The position numbers were made by a program, and so were the translations under genes. Positions 53,459 through 62,544 of a stretch of 64,000 bases of DNA are shown piece after piece. The stretch comes from CAVQCJ01 sp963849365. GTDB taxonomy: Bacteria; Actinomycetota; Actinomycetes; Prado026. The notes beneath the pieces are model-generated. The model was not told the DNA's origin. It searched no databases and saw only the letters and a program-made list of their open reading frames with translations. The first letter of the stretch is position 1. Each line of letters starts with the position of its first letter. Location: the NCBI GenBank assembly GCA_963849365.1, contig CAWKHA010000004.1:1426001-1490000 (forward strand). The letters are read 5' to 3'.

Positions 53459-53791
53459 ATGGCGAAGATGCACGTGAAGAAGGGCGACACCGTCCTCGTG
53501 ATCAGCGGCAAGGACCGCGGCGTGACCGGCAAGGTCATCGCCGCCTACCCGCGCGAGCAGCGCGTGCTCGTCGAGGGGGTCAACCGCATCCGCAAGCACA
53601 CCAAGATCGGCACGTCGACCCGTGGTGCCAAGACCGGCGGGATCGTCACCCAGGAGGCGCCGATCCACGTCTCGAACGTCATGCCCGTGGTCGAGACCGA
53701 GGGCAAGAAGGTCGGTACGCGGGTGGGTTACCGGGTCGACGACGACGGCACGAAGACGCGTGTGGCGCGCCGCACCGGTGAGGACATCTGA
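53459..53791 (+). CDS. rplX: 50S ribosomal protein L24
   Basis: 110 residues; KOW motif KKGDTVLVISGKDRGVTGKV. 50S assembly initiator. Stop overlaps the rplE start by one base. Confidence 0.97.
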   Translation: MAKMHVKKGDTVLVISGKDRGVTGKVIAAYPREQRVLVEGVNRIRKHTKIGTSTRGAKTGGIVTQEAPIHVSNVMPVVETEGKKVGTRVGYRVDDDGTKTRVARRTGEDI

Positions 53792-54363
53792 TGACGACGG
53801 CAACGCAGGGCGAGCGGACGCTGCCGCGGCTCAAGCAGCGCTACCGGGACGAGATCGTGTCCGGGCTGCGCGAGCAGTTCGGCTACGGCAACGTGATGCA
53901 GGTCCCCGGCCTGACCAAGATCGTGGTCAACATGGGGGTCGGCGAGGCCGCCCGCGACTCCAAGCTGATCGAGGGCGCGGTCAAGGACCTCGCCGCGATC
54001 ACCGGCCAGAAGCCGTCCGTGACCAAGGCCCGCAAGTCGATCGCTCAGTTCAAGCTGCGCGAGGGCATGCCGATCGGTGCGCACGTCACGCTGCGCGGCG
54101 ACCGGATGTGGGAGTTCCTGGACCGGCTGCTGACCGTCGCGCTGCCGCGCATCCGCGACTTCCGCGGGCTGAACCCCGGCCAGTTCGACGGCCGCGGCAA
54201 CTACACCTTCGGTCTCACCGAACAGGCCATGTTCCACGAGATCGACCAGGACAAGACCGACCGGGTGCGGGGCATGGACATCACCGTGGTGACCACCGCC
54301 ACCACCGACGACGAGGGGCGGGCGCTGCTGGCGGCTCTCGGCTTCCCCTTCAAGGAGAGCTGA
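53791..54363 (+). CDS. rplE: 50S ribosomal protein L5
   Basis: 190 residues; VPGLTKIVVNMGVGEAARDS and TGQKPSVTKARKSIAQFKLR. Binds 5S rRNA in the central protuberance. ATG in a TGATG overlap. Confidence 0.97.
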   Translation: MTTATQGERTLPRLKQRYRDEIVSGLREQFGYGNVMQVPGLTKIVVNMGVGEAARDSKLIEGAVKDLAAITGQKPSVTKARKSIAQFKLREGMPIGAHVTLRGDRMWEFLDRLLTVALPRIRDFRGLNPGQFDGRGNYTFGLTEQAMFHEIDQDKTDRVRGMDITVVTTATTDDEGRALLAALGFPFKES

Positions 54364-54366
54364 ACC

Positions 54367-54552
54367 GTGGCGAAGAAGGCACTGGTCAACAAGGCGGCGC
54401 GCAAGCCGAAGTTCGCCGTCCGCGGCTACACCCGGTGCAGCCGGTGCGGTCGACCGCACTCGGTGTACCGCAAGTTCGGGCTGTGCCGCATCTGCCTGCG
54501 GGAGATGGCCCACCGCGGCGAGCTCCCCGGCATCACCAAGAGCAGCTGGTAA
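54367..54552 (+). CDS. rpsN: 30S ribosomal protein S14, type Z (zinc-binding)
   Basis: 61 residues, GTG start three bases after rplE. CSRCGRPHSVYRKFGLCRIC supplies the four zinc-ligand Cys residues, which defines the short type Z form. Confidence 0.97.
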   Translation: MAKKALVNKAARKPKFAVRGYTRCSRCGRPHSVYRKFGLCRICLREMAHRGELPGITKSSW

Positions 54553-54621
54553 CCACCCACGACGAAGGTCCTCGGCCCTGACGGCCGGGGAAACCACGAC
54601 GAGAAAGGCCATTGGCCAACC

Positions 54622-55026
54622 ATGACGATGACGGACCCGATCGCGGACATGCTGACCCGCGTGCGCAACGCCAACCAGGCGTACCACGACACGGTCAGCA
54701 TGCCGTCCAGCACGTTGAAGACGCGCATCGCCGAGATCCTCCAGCAGGAGGGCTACATCGCCGGCTGGCACGTCGACGACAACGAGAACGGCGTCGGGCG
54801 CACCCTCGTGCTCGACCTCAAGTACGGCCCGAACCGGGAGCGGTCGATCGCGGGAGTGCGCCGGGTGTCCAAGCCCGGTCTGCGCGTCTACGCGAAGTCG
54901 ACCTCGCTGCCCAAGGTCCTCGGCGGCCTGGGCGTGGCGATCATCTCGACGTCGACCGGGCTCCTGACCGACCGGCAGGCAGCCAAGAAGGGCGTGGGCG
55001 GGGAAGTCCTCGCCTACGTCTGGTAG
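54622..55026 (+). CDS. rpsH: 30S ribosomal protein S8
   Basis: 134 residues; DPIADMLTRVRNANQAYHDT and the C-terminal GLLTDRQAAKKGVGGEVLAY. In E. coli the translational repressor of the spc operon. A 69-base gap precedes it. Confidence 0.97.
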   Translation: MTMTDPIADMLTRVRNANQAYHDTVSMPSSTLKTRIAEILQQEGYIAGWHVDDNENGVGRTLVLDLKYGPNRERSIAGVRRVSKPGLRVYAKSTSLPKVLGGLGVAIISTSTGLLTDRQAAKKGVGGEVLAYVW

Positions 55027-55044
55027 CAGGGAGGAGGAAGAGTC

Positions 55045-55584
55045 ATGTCGCGTATCGGACGACTGCCCATCCCCGTCCCTGCGGGCGTCGACGTGGCCAT
55101 CGAAGGCCAGGACGTGCGGGTCAAGGGGCCCAAGGGAGAGCTGGCGCTCACCGTCGTGCACCCGATCAACGTCGCGAAGGCCGAGGACGGCACGCTGGCG
55201 GTGACCCGTCCGGACGACGAGCGGCTGAGCCGCTCCCTGCACGGCCTGACCCGGACGCTGATCGCCAACATGGTCACCGGCGTCACGTCGGGCTACTCCA
55301 AGAGCCTGGAGATCGTCGGGGTCGGCTACCGCGTCCAGCCCAAGGGCCAGGGCGTGGAGTTCGCGCTCGGCTACAGCCACCCGATCCAGGTGGACGCCCC
55401 CGACGGCATCGCCTTCACCGTGGACAGCCCCACGAAGCTCACGGTGACCGGGATCGACAAGCAGAAGGTCGGCGAGGTGGCCGCGAACATCCGCAAGCTG
55501 CGCAAGCCCGAGCCGTACAAGGGCAAGGGCATCCGGTACTCCGGCGAGGTCGTGCGGCGCAAGGTCGGAAAGGCTGGGAAGTAG
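55045..55584 (+). CDS. rplF: 50S ribosomal protein L6
   Basis: 179 residues; SRIGRLPIPVPAGVDVAIEG and YSKSLEIVGVGYRVQPKGQG; end RKPEPYKGKGIRYSGEVVRR. GGAGGAGGAAG precedes the ATG. Confidence 0.97.
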   Translation: MSRIGRLPIPVPAGVDVAIEGQDVRVKGPKGELALTVVHPINVAKAEDGTLAVTRPDDERLSRSLHGLTRTLIANMVTGVTSGYSKSLEIVGVGYRVQPKGQGVEFALGYSHPIQVDAPDGIAFTVDSPTKLTVTGIDKQKVGEVAANIRKLRKPEPYKGKGIRYSGEVVRRKVGKAGK

Positions 55585-55586
55585 TC

Positions 55587-55973
55587 GTGGCAGTCCGGAC
55601 GAAACTGAGCGGGAGCAAGACCGACCCGCGCATCGTGGGCCGGCGGCGCCGGCACCTTCGGGTCCGCAAGAAGGTCGACGGCTCGGCCCAGCGGCCGCGG
55701 CTGGTGGTGACGCGGTCGAGCCGGCACGTGTTCGTGCAGGTCGTCGACGACAGCTCGGGCCGCACGCTGGCCTCCGCCTCCACCATGGAGGCCGACCTGC
55801 GTACCGTCGGCGCCGACAAGACGGCCAAGGCGCGCAAGGTCGGCGAGCTGGTCGCGGCGCGGGCCAAGGCGGCCGGCGTCGAGCAGGTCGTCTTCGACCG
55901 CGGCGGCAACCGCTACCACGGCCGGGTCGCGGCCATCGCCGACGGCGCCCGCGAGGGTGGGCTGTCGCTGTGA
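55587..55973 (+). CDS. rplR: 50S ribosomal protein L18
   Basis: 128 residues, GTG two bases after rplF. RRRRHLRVRKKVDGSAQRPR and C-terminal VVFDRGGNRYHGRVAAIADG; binds 5S rRNA. Confidence 0.97.
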   Translation: MAVRTKLSGSKTDPRIVGRRRRHLRVRKKVDGSAQRPRLVVTRSSRHVFVQVVDDSSGRTLASASTMEADLRTVGADKTAKARKVGELVAARAKAAGVEQVVFDRGGNRYHGRVAAIADGAREGGLSL

Positions 55974-56031
55974 CCGCACGAGCCCGGACAGGCACGGTAC
56001 GCACGATCAACAGGACTGAGAGGGACCGGTA

Positions 56032-56640
56032 ATGGCTGCACCCCAGCGCCGCGGCGGCGGGGCCGGATCGGGCGAGCGTCGCGACTCCCGTCGCGGCGAC
56101 CGCCGCGAGGCCGGCGCCGAGAAGACCGCGTACGTCGAGCGGGTGGTCGCGATCAACCGCGTCGCCAAGGTCGTCAAGGGCGGCCGGCGCTTCAGCTTCA
56201 CGGCGCTGGTCGTCGTCGGCGACGGCGACGGCACGGTCGGCGTCGGCTACGGCAAGGCCAAGGAGGTGCCCGCGGCGATCGCCAAGGGCGTCGAGGAGGC
56301 CAAGAAGGCGTTCTTCAAGGTCCCCCGGATCCAGGGCACGATCCCGCACCCGGTGCAGGGCGAGAAGGCCGCCGGCGTGGTCCTGCTGCGGCCCGCCTCG
56401 CCGGGTACCGGAGTCATCGCCGGCGGTCCGGTGCGTGCCGTGCTCGAGTGCGCCGGGATCCACGACGTGCTGAGCAAGTCGCTCGGCTCCGACAACGCGA
56501 TCAACGTCGTGCACGCGACGGTCGCGGCGCTGCGCTCCCTCGAGCGGCCCGAGTCGGTGGCCAGCCGGCGCGGCCTGCCGATCGAGGACGTGGCCCCGCC
56601 AGCACTGCTGCGCGCCAGGGCCGCGGGGGGTGGCTCCTGA
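56032..56640 (+). CDS. rpsE: 30S ribosomal protein S5
   Basis: 202 residues; an Arg/Gly-rich N-terminal leader of about 30 residues then VERVVAINRVAKVVKGGRRF (spectinomycin-pocket side, wild-type-like) and VGVGYGKAKEVPAAIAKGVE. Stop overlaps the rpmD start. Confidence 0.97.
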   Translation: MAAPQRRGGGAGSGERRDSRRGDRREAGAEKTAYVERVVAINRVAKVVKGGRRFSFTALVVVGDGDGTVGVGYGKAKEVPAAIAKGVEEAKKAFFKVPRIQGTIPHPVQGEKAAGVVLLRPASPGTGVIAGGPVRAVLECAGIHDVLSKSLGSDNAINVVHATVAALRSLERPESVASRRGLPIEDVAPPALLRARAAGGGS

Positions 56641-56822
56641 TGGGTCGCCTCAAGGTCACCCAGAAGCGCTCGCCGATCGGGGGCACCCAGAACCAGCGCG
56701 ACACGCTGCGCTCCCTGGGGCTCAAGCGGATGCACGACGTCGTCGTGAAGGAAGACCGCCCCGAGATCCGCGGCATGGTCAACGCCGTGGCGCACCTCGT
56801 CACGGTCGAGGAGGTCGACTAG
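56640..56822 (+). CDS. rpmD: 50S ribosomal protein L30
   Basis: 60 residues; LKVTQKRSPIGGTQNQRDTL then LGLKRMHDVVVKEDRPEIRG. Start ATG in a TGATG overlap with rpsE. Confidence 0.96.
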   Translation: MGRLKVTQKRSPIGGTQNQRDTLRSLGLKRMHDVVVKEDRPEIRGMVNAVAHLVTVEEVD

Positions 56823-56824
56823 CC

Positions 56825-57265
56825 ATGGCCCTCAAGGTCCACCACCTGCGCCCGGCCCCGGGCGCCAAGACGGCCAAGAACCGCGTCGGTCGCGGCGAGG
56901 GCTCCAAGGGCAAGACCGCCGGGCGCGGCACCAAGGGCACCAAGGCCCGCTACCAGGTGCCCGACCGCTTCGAGGGCGGGCAGATGCCGCTGCACATGCG
57001 GCTGCCCAAGCTCAGGGGCTTCACCAACCCGTTCCGCGTGGAGTACCAGGTCGTGAACCTGGCCCGCCTGGCCCAGCTGTACCCCGGCGGCGGCGAGGTC
57101 ACGGTGCTCGACCTGGCGGCCAAGGGCGCGGTCCGGGCCGGCGAGCCGGTCAAGGTCCTCGGCAACGGCGAGATCTCGGTGGCGCTGCAGGTGAGCGCTC
57201 ACGGCTTCTCCCGCACGGCCCAGGAGAAGATCGAGGCTGCCGGCGGATCGGTGACCCGGCTCTAG
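56825..57265 (+). CDS. rplO: 50S ribosomal protein L15
   Basis: 146 residues; HHLRPAPGAKTAKNRVGRGE and GFEGGQ-type core FEGGQMPLHMRLPKLRGF. Two bases after rpmD. Confidence 0.97.
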   Translation: MALKVHHLRPAPGAKTAKNRVGRGEGSKGKTAGRGTKGTKARYQVPDRFEGGQMPLHMRLPKLRGFTNPFRVEYQVVNLARLAQLYPGGGEVTVLDLAAKGAVRAGEPVKVLGNGEISVALQVSAHGFSRTAQEKIEAAGGSVTRL

Positions 57266-57380
57266 GCCAGCCAGACCGCCGCCCCGGCGGCTGTTATCGT
57301 CCCTTCGGCTGCCGCGACCAGCGTGCAGGCCCGTCCGACCACCCGGCACACCAGCCCGAGGTGCCGAGCAGGAGGCCCCA

Positions 57381-58691
57381 GTGCTCCGCGCGTTCGCCCA
57401 GGCGTTCCGGACGCCTGACCTGCGCAAGAAGCTGCTGTTCACGCTGGGCATCATCACGCTGTTCCGGCTGGGCTCGGTGATCCCGACCCCCGGGGTCAGC
57501 TACACCGCGATCAAGACCTGTCTGGACGAGACGGCCAACAACTCGCTCTACGGGCTGATCAACCTCTTCAGCGGCGGAGCGCTGCTGCAGCTGTCGATCT
57601 TCGCGCTCGGGATCATGCCGTACATCACCTCGAGCATCATCATCCAGCTGCTCACGGTGGTCATCCCGCGGTTCGAGGCGCTCAAGAAGGAGGGCCAGTC
57701 CGGCACGGCGCGGCTGACCCAGTACACCCGCTACCTCACCGTCGGCCTCGCGGTGCTGCAGTCCACCGCGCTGATCTCGGTGGCCAAGGACCCCGGCCGC
57801 CTCTTCCAGGGCTGCAACCAGGACCTCATCCCGAACGAGTCGACCTGGGTCATCGCCACGATGGTGCTCACGATGACGGCAGGCACGGCGGTGATCATGT
57901 GGCTCGGCGAGCTGGTCACCGACCGCGGCATCGGCAACGGCATGTCGATCCTGATCTTCACCTCGATCATCGCGCGCTTCCCGGCATCGGTCTGGGCCAT
58001 CTACCAGAGCAAGGGCTCGTTCACCTTCGGCGTGGTCCTGGTGCTCGGGCTGGCGCTGGTGGCGCTCGTGGTCTTCATCGAACAGGCCCAGCGCCGGATC
58101 CCCGTGCAGTACGCGAAACGGATGGTCGGCCGCCGGATGTACGGCGGCTCGTCCACGTACATCCCGCTCAAGGTCAACATGGCCGGCGTCATCCCGGTCA
58201 TCTTCGCGTCGTCGCTGCTGTACATCCCGACGCTGATGGTCCAGCTGTTCTCGGACCCGAACAACCCGACGGGCTGGGCGTTCTGGGTCGACACCAACTT
58301 CGTCAGGAACGGCGGCGCGCACCCGCTCTACATCCTGTCCTACTTCGGCCTGGTGATGTTCTTCTGCTACTTCTACGTCGCGATCACCTTCAACCCGGAG
58401 GAAGTCGCCGACAACATGAAGAAGTACGGCGGGTTCATCCCCGGCATCAGGGCGGGCCGGCCGACCGCGGAGTACCTCGACTACGTGCTGTCCCGGCTGA
58501 CCTTCCCGGGGTCGATCTACCTGGGCCTCATCGCGGTCCTGCCGATCTTCGCGCTCGCCCTGCTCGGCGCCAGCGGCCAGTTCCCGTTCGGCGGCACCAG
58601 CATCCTGATCATGGTCGGGGTCGGCCTGGACACCGTGAAGCAGATCGAGAGCCAGCTCCAGCAGCGCAACTACGAAGGGTTCCTGCGCTGA
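57381..58691 (+). CDS. secY: Protein translocase subunit SecY
   Basis: 436 residues with ten membrane helices. Start LRAFAQAFRTPDLRKKLLFT; the plug region follows TM1 and the conserved TYIPLKVNMAGVIPVIFASS is visible. Forms the Sec channel with SecE (upstream) and SecG. GTG start with AGCAGGAGG. The 115-base gap after rplO holds a GC stem but no clear promoter. Confidence 0.97.
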   Translation: MLRAFAQAFRTPDLRKKLLFTLGIITLFRLGSVIPTPGVSYTAIKTCLDETANNSLYGLINLFSGGALLQLSIFALGIMPYITSSIIIQLLTVVIPRFEALKKEGQSGTARLTQYTRYLTVGLAVLQSTALISVAKDPGRLFQGCNQDLIPNESTWVIATMVLTMTAGTAVIMWLGELVTDRGIGNGMSILIFTSIIARFPASVWAIYQSKGSFTFGVVLVLGLALVALVVFIEQAQRRIPVQYAKRMVGRRMYGGSSTYIPLKVNMAGVIPVIFASSLLYIPTLMVQLFSDPNNPTGWAFWVDTNFVRNGGAHPLYILSYFGLVMFFCYFYVAITFNPEEVADNMKKYGGFIPGIRAGRPTAEYLDYVLSRLTFPGSIYLGLIAVLPIFALALLGASGQFPFGGTSILIMVGVGLDTVKQIESQLQQRNYEGFLR

Positions 58692-59257
58692 TGCGCCTGG
58701 TCCTGCTGGGACCCCCCGGTGCGGGGAAAGGCACCCAGGCCAGGCAGGTGTCGCAGCGGCTGGGCGTGCCCGCGATCTCCACCGGGGACATCTTCCGGGC
58801 GAACGTCTCCGAGGGCACCCCGCTGGGCATCCAGGCCCAGCGGTACATGGACGCCGGCGAGTACGTCCCGGACTCGGTGACCAACGAGATGGTGCGCGAC
58901 CGGCTGGCGAAGCCGGACTGCGAGCCCGGTTTCCTGCTGGACGGCTACCCGCGGACGCCGGCACAGGTCGACGAGCTGGACGGGATGCTGGCCGCCCAGG
59001 GCCAGTGCCTGGACGCCGTCATCGAGCTCGTGGCCGACGTCGAGGAGGTCGTGCGGCGGCTGCTCGGGCGGGCCCAGCTCGAGGGACGGGCCGACGACAC
59101 CGAGGGCGTGATCCGCCGCCGCATGGCCGTCTTCGCCGAGCACACCGCCCCGCTGGCCGACGTGTACGACCGCCGTGGCCTGCTGCACCGCGTCGACGGC
59201 ATGGGTCCGGTGGACGAGGTCACCGAGCGGGTCCTCACCGTCCTGCCGGTGGGGTGA
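58691..59257 (+). CDS. adk: Adenylate kinase
   Basis: 188 residues. P-loop GPPGAGKGTQ, AMP site STGDIFRANV and FLLDGYPRTPAQVDELD. The LID is short (GRAQLEGRADDTEGVIRRRM) without zinc Cys residues, so this is the short actinobacterial form. ATG overlaps secY (TGATG) and the stop overlaps map by four bases. Confidence 0.96.
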   Translation: MRLVLLGPPGAGKGTQARQVSQRLGVPAISTGDIFRANVSEGTPLGIQAQRYMDAGEYVPDSVTNEMVRDRLAKPDCEPGFLLDGYPRTPAQVDELDGMLAAQGQCLDAVIELVADVEEVVRRLLGRAQLEGRADDTEGVIRRRMAVFAEHTAPLADVYDRRGLLHRVDGMGPVDEVTERVLTVLPVG

Positions 59258-60141
59258 GCGTGTTCCGCGCGAGGGACCGGATCCAGGTCAAGACTCCCGA
59301 GCAGATCGAGCTCATGCGGGTCGCCGGGCTGGTGGTGGCCGGGGCGCTCGACCTGCTGAGGGCGCGCATCACCCCGGGGGTCACGACCGGGGAGCTGGAC
59401 GCGCTCGCCGAGACGTACATCCGCGACCAGGGCGGGGTCCCCTCGTTCCTGGGCTACCCGTACAGCGGCGACAACGACTTCCCGGCCACGATCTGCGCCA
59501 GCGTCAACGACGAGATCGTGCACGGGATCCCGGGCGCACGGGTGGTCCAGGACGGCGACCTGGTCTCCATCGACTGCGGCGCCATCGTGGACGGCTGGCA
59601 CGGGGACGCTGCGTTCACCGTCGCCGTCGGGACGGTGCCCGCGGAGCACGCCCAGCTGCTGGAGGCCACCGAGGAGGCCCTCTGGCACGGTCTGGCCGCG
59701 GCCGGGGTGGGCGCCAGGCTCAGCGACATCTCCCACGCCGTCGAGGCGGTCCTGCGCAGCCGCGGCACCTTCGGGATCATCGAGGAGTACGTGGGCCACG
59801 GCATCGGGACCGAGATGCACATGGACCCCCAGGTGCCCAACTTCGGGCCGCCCGGGCGCGGTCCCCGGCTGCAGGCCGGGATGGCGCTGGCGGTCGAGCC
59901 GATGGCCACCCTCGGGAAGCGGTACACCCGTGTGCTGGACGACGACTGGACCGTCGTGACGGCGGACGGCAGCCGGGCCGCCCACTTCGAGCACACCGTG
60001 GCGATCACCCCGGACGGGCCCTGGGTCCTGACTGCGCCGGACGGGGGCGCCGCGCGCCTGGCCGGGCTCGGCGTCGCCTCCCCGGCGGCCGCTCGGGCCA
60101 GGGTCGCGCCGGGTTTCCCAGCACCCCCTGCGGTGCCGTAA
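59254..60141 (+). CDS. map: Methionine aminopeptidase, type I
   Basis: 295 residues. Metal ligands and catalytic residues: His in ASVNDEIVHGIP, Asp in SIDCGAIVDGWHGDAAFTV (two Asp), His in GHGIGTEMH, Glu in AVEPM and Glu in FEHTVAI. Removes initiator Met from nascent chains. About 40 residues longer than minimal MetAP at the C-terminus. GTG in a GTGA overlap with adk; a GTG two codons later is also possible. Confidence 0.95.
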   Translation: MSVFRARDRIQVKTPEQIELMRVAGLVVAGALDLLRARITPGVTTGELDALAETYIRDQGGVPSFLGYPYSGDNDFPATICASVNDEIVHGIPGARVVQDGDLVSIDCGAIVDGWHGDAAFTVAVGTVPAEHAQLLEATEEALWHGLAAAGVGARLSDISHAVEAVLRSRGTFGIIEEYVGHGIGTEMHMDPQVPNFGPPGRGPRLQAGMALAVEPMATLGKRYTRVLDDDWTVVTADGSRAAHFEHTVAITPDGPWVLTAPDGGAARLAGLGVASPAAARARVAPGFPAPPAVP

Positions 60142-60144
60142 CAT
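60139..60144 (+). promoter_or_regulatory. Possible -10 element for infA
   Basis: TAACAT overlaps the map stop codon, immediately after a GCACC-ccctgc-GGTGC stem. It would give a 5' UTR of about 190 bases for infA. The -35 is not recognisable. Confidence 0.35.
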
Positions 60145-60339
60145 AGCGGCTCGGCCCGCTTGCGGTCCGTTCTCGCGCGCCCACGGCTGGGGAGGCATCC
60201 TCCCGGCGCTCGGACCGGTCACGCAGGCACCCCAGGGCCTGAACCACACCGATCGAAGCACCACGGCACCGCGACGGCGAGCCTGCGCCCGCCGGATCGG
60301 GGCCGGTCAGATCTGCACCGACGAGAGACAGCGGAGTTC

Positions 60340-60561
60340 ATGGCGAAGAAGGACGGCGTCCTCGAGCTCGAGGGCACGGTGGTCGAGTCGCTTCCGAACG
60401 CCATGTTCCGGGTCGAGCTGGAGAACGGTCACAAGGTCCTGGCGCACATCAGCGGAAAGATGCGCCAGCACTACATCCGCATCCTCCCCGAGGACCGGGT
60501 GGTGGTCGAGCTCTCGCCGTACGACCTGAGCCGTGGCCGCATCGTCTACCGCTACAAGTAG
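60340..60561 (+). CDS. infA: Translation initiation factor IF-1
   Basis: 73 residues, standard OB-fold: AKKDGVLELEGTVVESLPNA, LAHISGKMRQHYIRILPEDR and the end YDLSRGRIVYRYK. Blocks the A site during initiation. The 198-base gap from map contains no reading frame. Confidence 0.97.
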   Translation: MAKKDGVLELEGTVVESLPNAMFRVELENGHKVLAHISGKMRQHYIRILPEDRVVVELSPYDLSRGRIVYRYK

Positions 60562-60630
60562 CACCACCGGCAGCACCAGCAACACGCACACCCTTCGACT
60601 GAAGCAGTCCGACGACGTTCCGGAGAGATC

Positions 60631-60744
60631 ATGAAGGTCAAGCCGAGCGTCAAGCCCATGTGCGACAAGTGCAAGGTGATCCGCCGTCACGGGCGGGTCA
60701 TGGTGATCTGCGAGAACCTGCGCCACAAGCAGCGCCAGGGCTGA
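60631..60744 (+). CDS. rpmJ: 50S ribosomal protein L36 (zinc-binding form)
   Basis: 37 residues: begins MKVKPSVKPMCDKCKVI and ends ENLRHKQRQG. C11, C14, C27 and H32 form the zinc site (C+ type). GGAGAG before the ATG. Confidence 0.96.
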   Translation: MKVKPSVKPMCDKCKVIRRHGRVMVICENLRHKQRQG

Positions 60745-60782
60745 CCACCGGACCGAGCGCTCGTCGCCCGGCTCGACGCACG

Positions 60783-60807
60783 ACCAGCAGCACCAGCAGC
60801 ACCAGCA
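60783..60807 (+). repeat. Short tandem repeat in the rpmJ-rpsM spacer
   Basis: ACCAGCAGC twice followed by ACCAGCA. A similar CAGCACCAGCA stretch occurs before rpmJ. Non-coding. Confidence 0.6.
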
Positions 60808-60847
60808 AGGCGCACCCCGACCCGTCCGGTCCGTCCGGGCGGGAGAC

Positions 60848-60867
60848 CCCCGGCACGGAGGCCGGGG
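60848..60867 (+). terminator. Possible attenuator hairpin before rpsM
   Basis: CCCCGGC-acggag-GCCGGGG followed by CCCTTCC, in the 187-base rpmJ-rpsM spacer. Could modulate read-through into rpsM-rpoA. Confidence 0.35.
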
Positions 60868-60931
60868 CCCTTCCGTCGGGCGGAGGGGAGGGGCCGCGCG
60901 AGAACCTCCGCGAACGGAAGGACCAGCCCGG

Positions 60932-61312
60932 ATGGCACGCCTCGTCGGCGTCGACCTCCCCCGCGACAAGCGGGTCGAGGTGGCGCTCACCTACATCTTC
61001 GGCATCGGCCGGACCCGAGCCCAGGAGACCCTGGCGCAGACCGGGGTGAACCCCGACATGCGGGTCAAGGACCTCGGCGACGAGGAGCTGGTCAAGCTCC
61101 GCGACTGGATCGAGGCCACGTACAAGGTCGAGGGCGACCTGCGCCGCGAGGTCGCCGCGGACATCCGCCGCAAGGTGGAGATCGGCTGCTACCAGGGGCT
61201 GCGGCACCGTCGCGGCCTGCCGGTGCGCGGTCAGCGCACCCACACCAACGCACGGACCCGCAAGGGCCCGCGTCGCGCGATCGCCGGCAAGAAGAAGGTC
61301 GGCAAGAAGTAG
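60932..61312 (+). CDS. rpsM: 30S ribosomal protein S13
   Basis: 126 residues; ARLVGVDLPRDKRVEVALTY and GLPVRGQRTHTNARTRKGPR. Contacts P-site tRNA with its Lys-rich tail. ATG with GGAAGGA upstream. Confidence 0.97.
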   Translation: MARLVGVDLPRDKRVEVALTYIFGIGRTRAQETLAQTGVNPDMRVKDLGDEELVKLRDWIEATYKVEGDLRREVAADIRRKVEIGCYQGLRHRRGLPVRGQRTHTNARTRKGPRRAIAGKKKVGKK

Positions 61313-61383
61313 TCCGTCCCCATCGCCTCGCAGGTCCCGACGACCGGACGGACCGACCACCTCCCCCAGGAGCCTTCCCGCTT

Positions 61384-61791
61384 ATGCCTCCCAAGAGCCG
61401 CACTGCCCCGGCCGCCAAGAAGGTGCGCCGCAAGGAACGCAAGAACGTGGCCCACGGCCATGCCCACATCAAGAGCACGTTCAACAACACCATCGTCTCG
61501 ATCACCGACCCGTCCGGTGCGGTGATCGCGTGGGCCTCGGCCGGCCAGGTCGGTTTCAAGGGCTCGCGCAAGTCGACCCCCTTCGCCGCGCAGATGGCCG
61601 CCGAGGCGGCCGCCCGCCGGGCGATGGAGCACGGCATGCGCAAGGTCGACGTGTTCGTCAAGGGTCCCGGCTCCGGCCGCGAGACCGCCATCCGCTCTCT
61701 GCAGGCCACCGGCCTGGAGGTCGGGTCGATCCAGGACGTGACGCCGGTCCCGCACAACGGGTGCCGCCCGCCCAAGCGCCGGCGCGTCTGA
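61384..61791 (+). CDS. rpsK: 30S ribosomal protein S11
   Basis: 135 residues; GHAHIKSTFNNTIVSITDPS and KGPGSGRETAIRSLQATGLE, with HNGCRPPKRRRV at the end. Platform protein. CAGGAG precedes the ATG. Confidence 0.97.
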   Translation: MPPKSRTAPAAKKVRRKERKNVAHGHAHIKSTFNNTIVSITDPSGAVIAWASAGQVGFKGSRKSTPFAAQMAAEAAARRAMEHGMRKVDVFVKGPGSGRETAIRSLQATGLEVGSIQDVTPVPHNGCRPPKRRRV

Positions 61792-61825
61792 GGCCGAGAG
61801 AGCGGAAGAGGAGAGAAGAAGACTG

Positions 61826-62452
61826 ATGGCCCGATACACAGGCGCCGACTGCAAGCGCTGCCGCCGCGAGAAGATGAAGCTGTTCCTCAAGGGCGCCAAG
61901 TGCGAGTCGCCGAAGTGCCCGATCGAGATCCGCCCGTACCCCCCGGGCGAGCACGGTCGCGGCCGGACGAAGGACAGCGAGTACCTCCTGCAGAAGCGCG
62001 AGAAGCAGAAGTGCGCGCGCATCTACGGCGTGCTCGAGAAGCAGTTCCGCGGCTACTACGAGGAGGCCGTGCGCCGGCCCGGCAAGACCGGCGAGAACCT
62101 GCTGGTGATCCTCGAGAGCCGGCTGGACAACGTGGTGTTCCGCGCCGGTCTGGCCAAGTCGCGCGACATGGCCCGGCAGTTCGTCCGCCACGGCCACATC
62201 ACCGTCAACGGCCACAAGGTCGACATCCCGTCGTACCGCGTGAGCGCGTCGGACATCGTCGAGGTGCGCGGCTCGTCGCGGGACCTGACCCCGTTCGTGA
62301 TCGCGCGCGCCGAGGCCGGGGAGCGGATCGTCCCGGCCTGGCTCGAGGTCATCCCGAACCGCATGCGCGTGCTCGTCCACAACCTCCCGGCCCGGCAGAT
62401 CATCGACACGCCGGTCCAGGAACAGCTGATCGTCGAGCTCTACTCCAAGTAA
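61826..62452 (+). CDS. rpsD: 30S ribosomal protein S4 (with N-terminal Cys motif)
   Basis: 208 residues. N-terminal Cys residues in CKRCRREKMKLFLKGAKC and ESPKC form a zinc-binding site seen in some S4 proteins; S4 RNA-binding domain in VFRAGLAKSRDMARQFVRHG. Primary 16S-binding protein and, in several bacteria, autoregulator of the alpha operon. AGAGGAGAGAAG precedes the ATG. Confidence 0.97.
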   Translation: MARYTGADCKRCRREKMKLFLKGAKCESPKCPIEIRPYPPGEHGRGRTKDSEYLLQKREKQKCARIYGVLEKQFRGYYEEAVRRPGKTGENLLVILESRLDNVVFRAGLAKSRDMARQFVRHGHITVNGHKVDIPSYRVSASDIVEVRGSSRDLTPFVIARAEAGERIVPAWLEVIPNRMRVLVHNLPARQIIDTPVQEQLIVELYSK

Positions 62453-62544
62453 GACCCGGTACGGCCGGCCCGCACGGGTCGGCCGGGACCGGTCCGTGTC
62501 CAGTCGGCGTCAAATAGCGGGCGCCCGACCCAGGAGGAAACACC

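Noticed and set aside
60783..60807. CAGCACC repeats as a coding low-complexity protein
   Set aside because: No start/RBS and located in a short spacer between rpmJ and rpsM.
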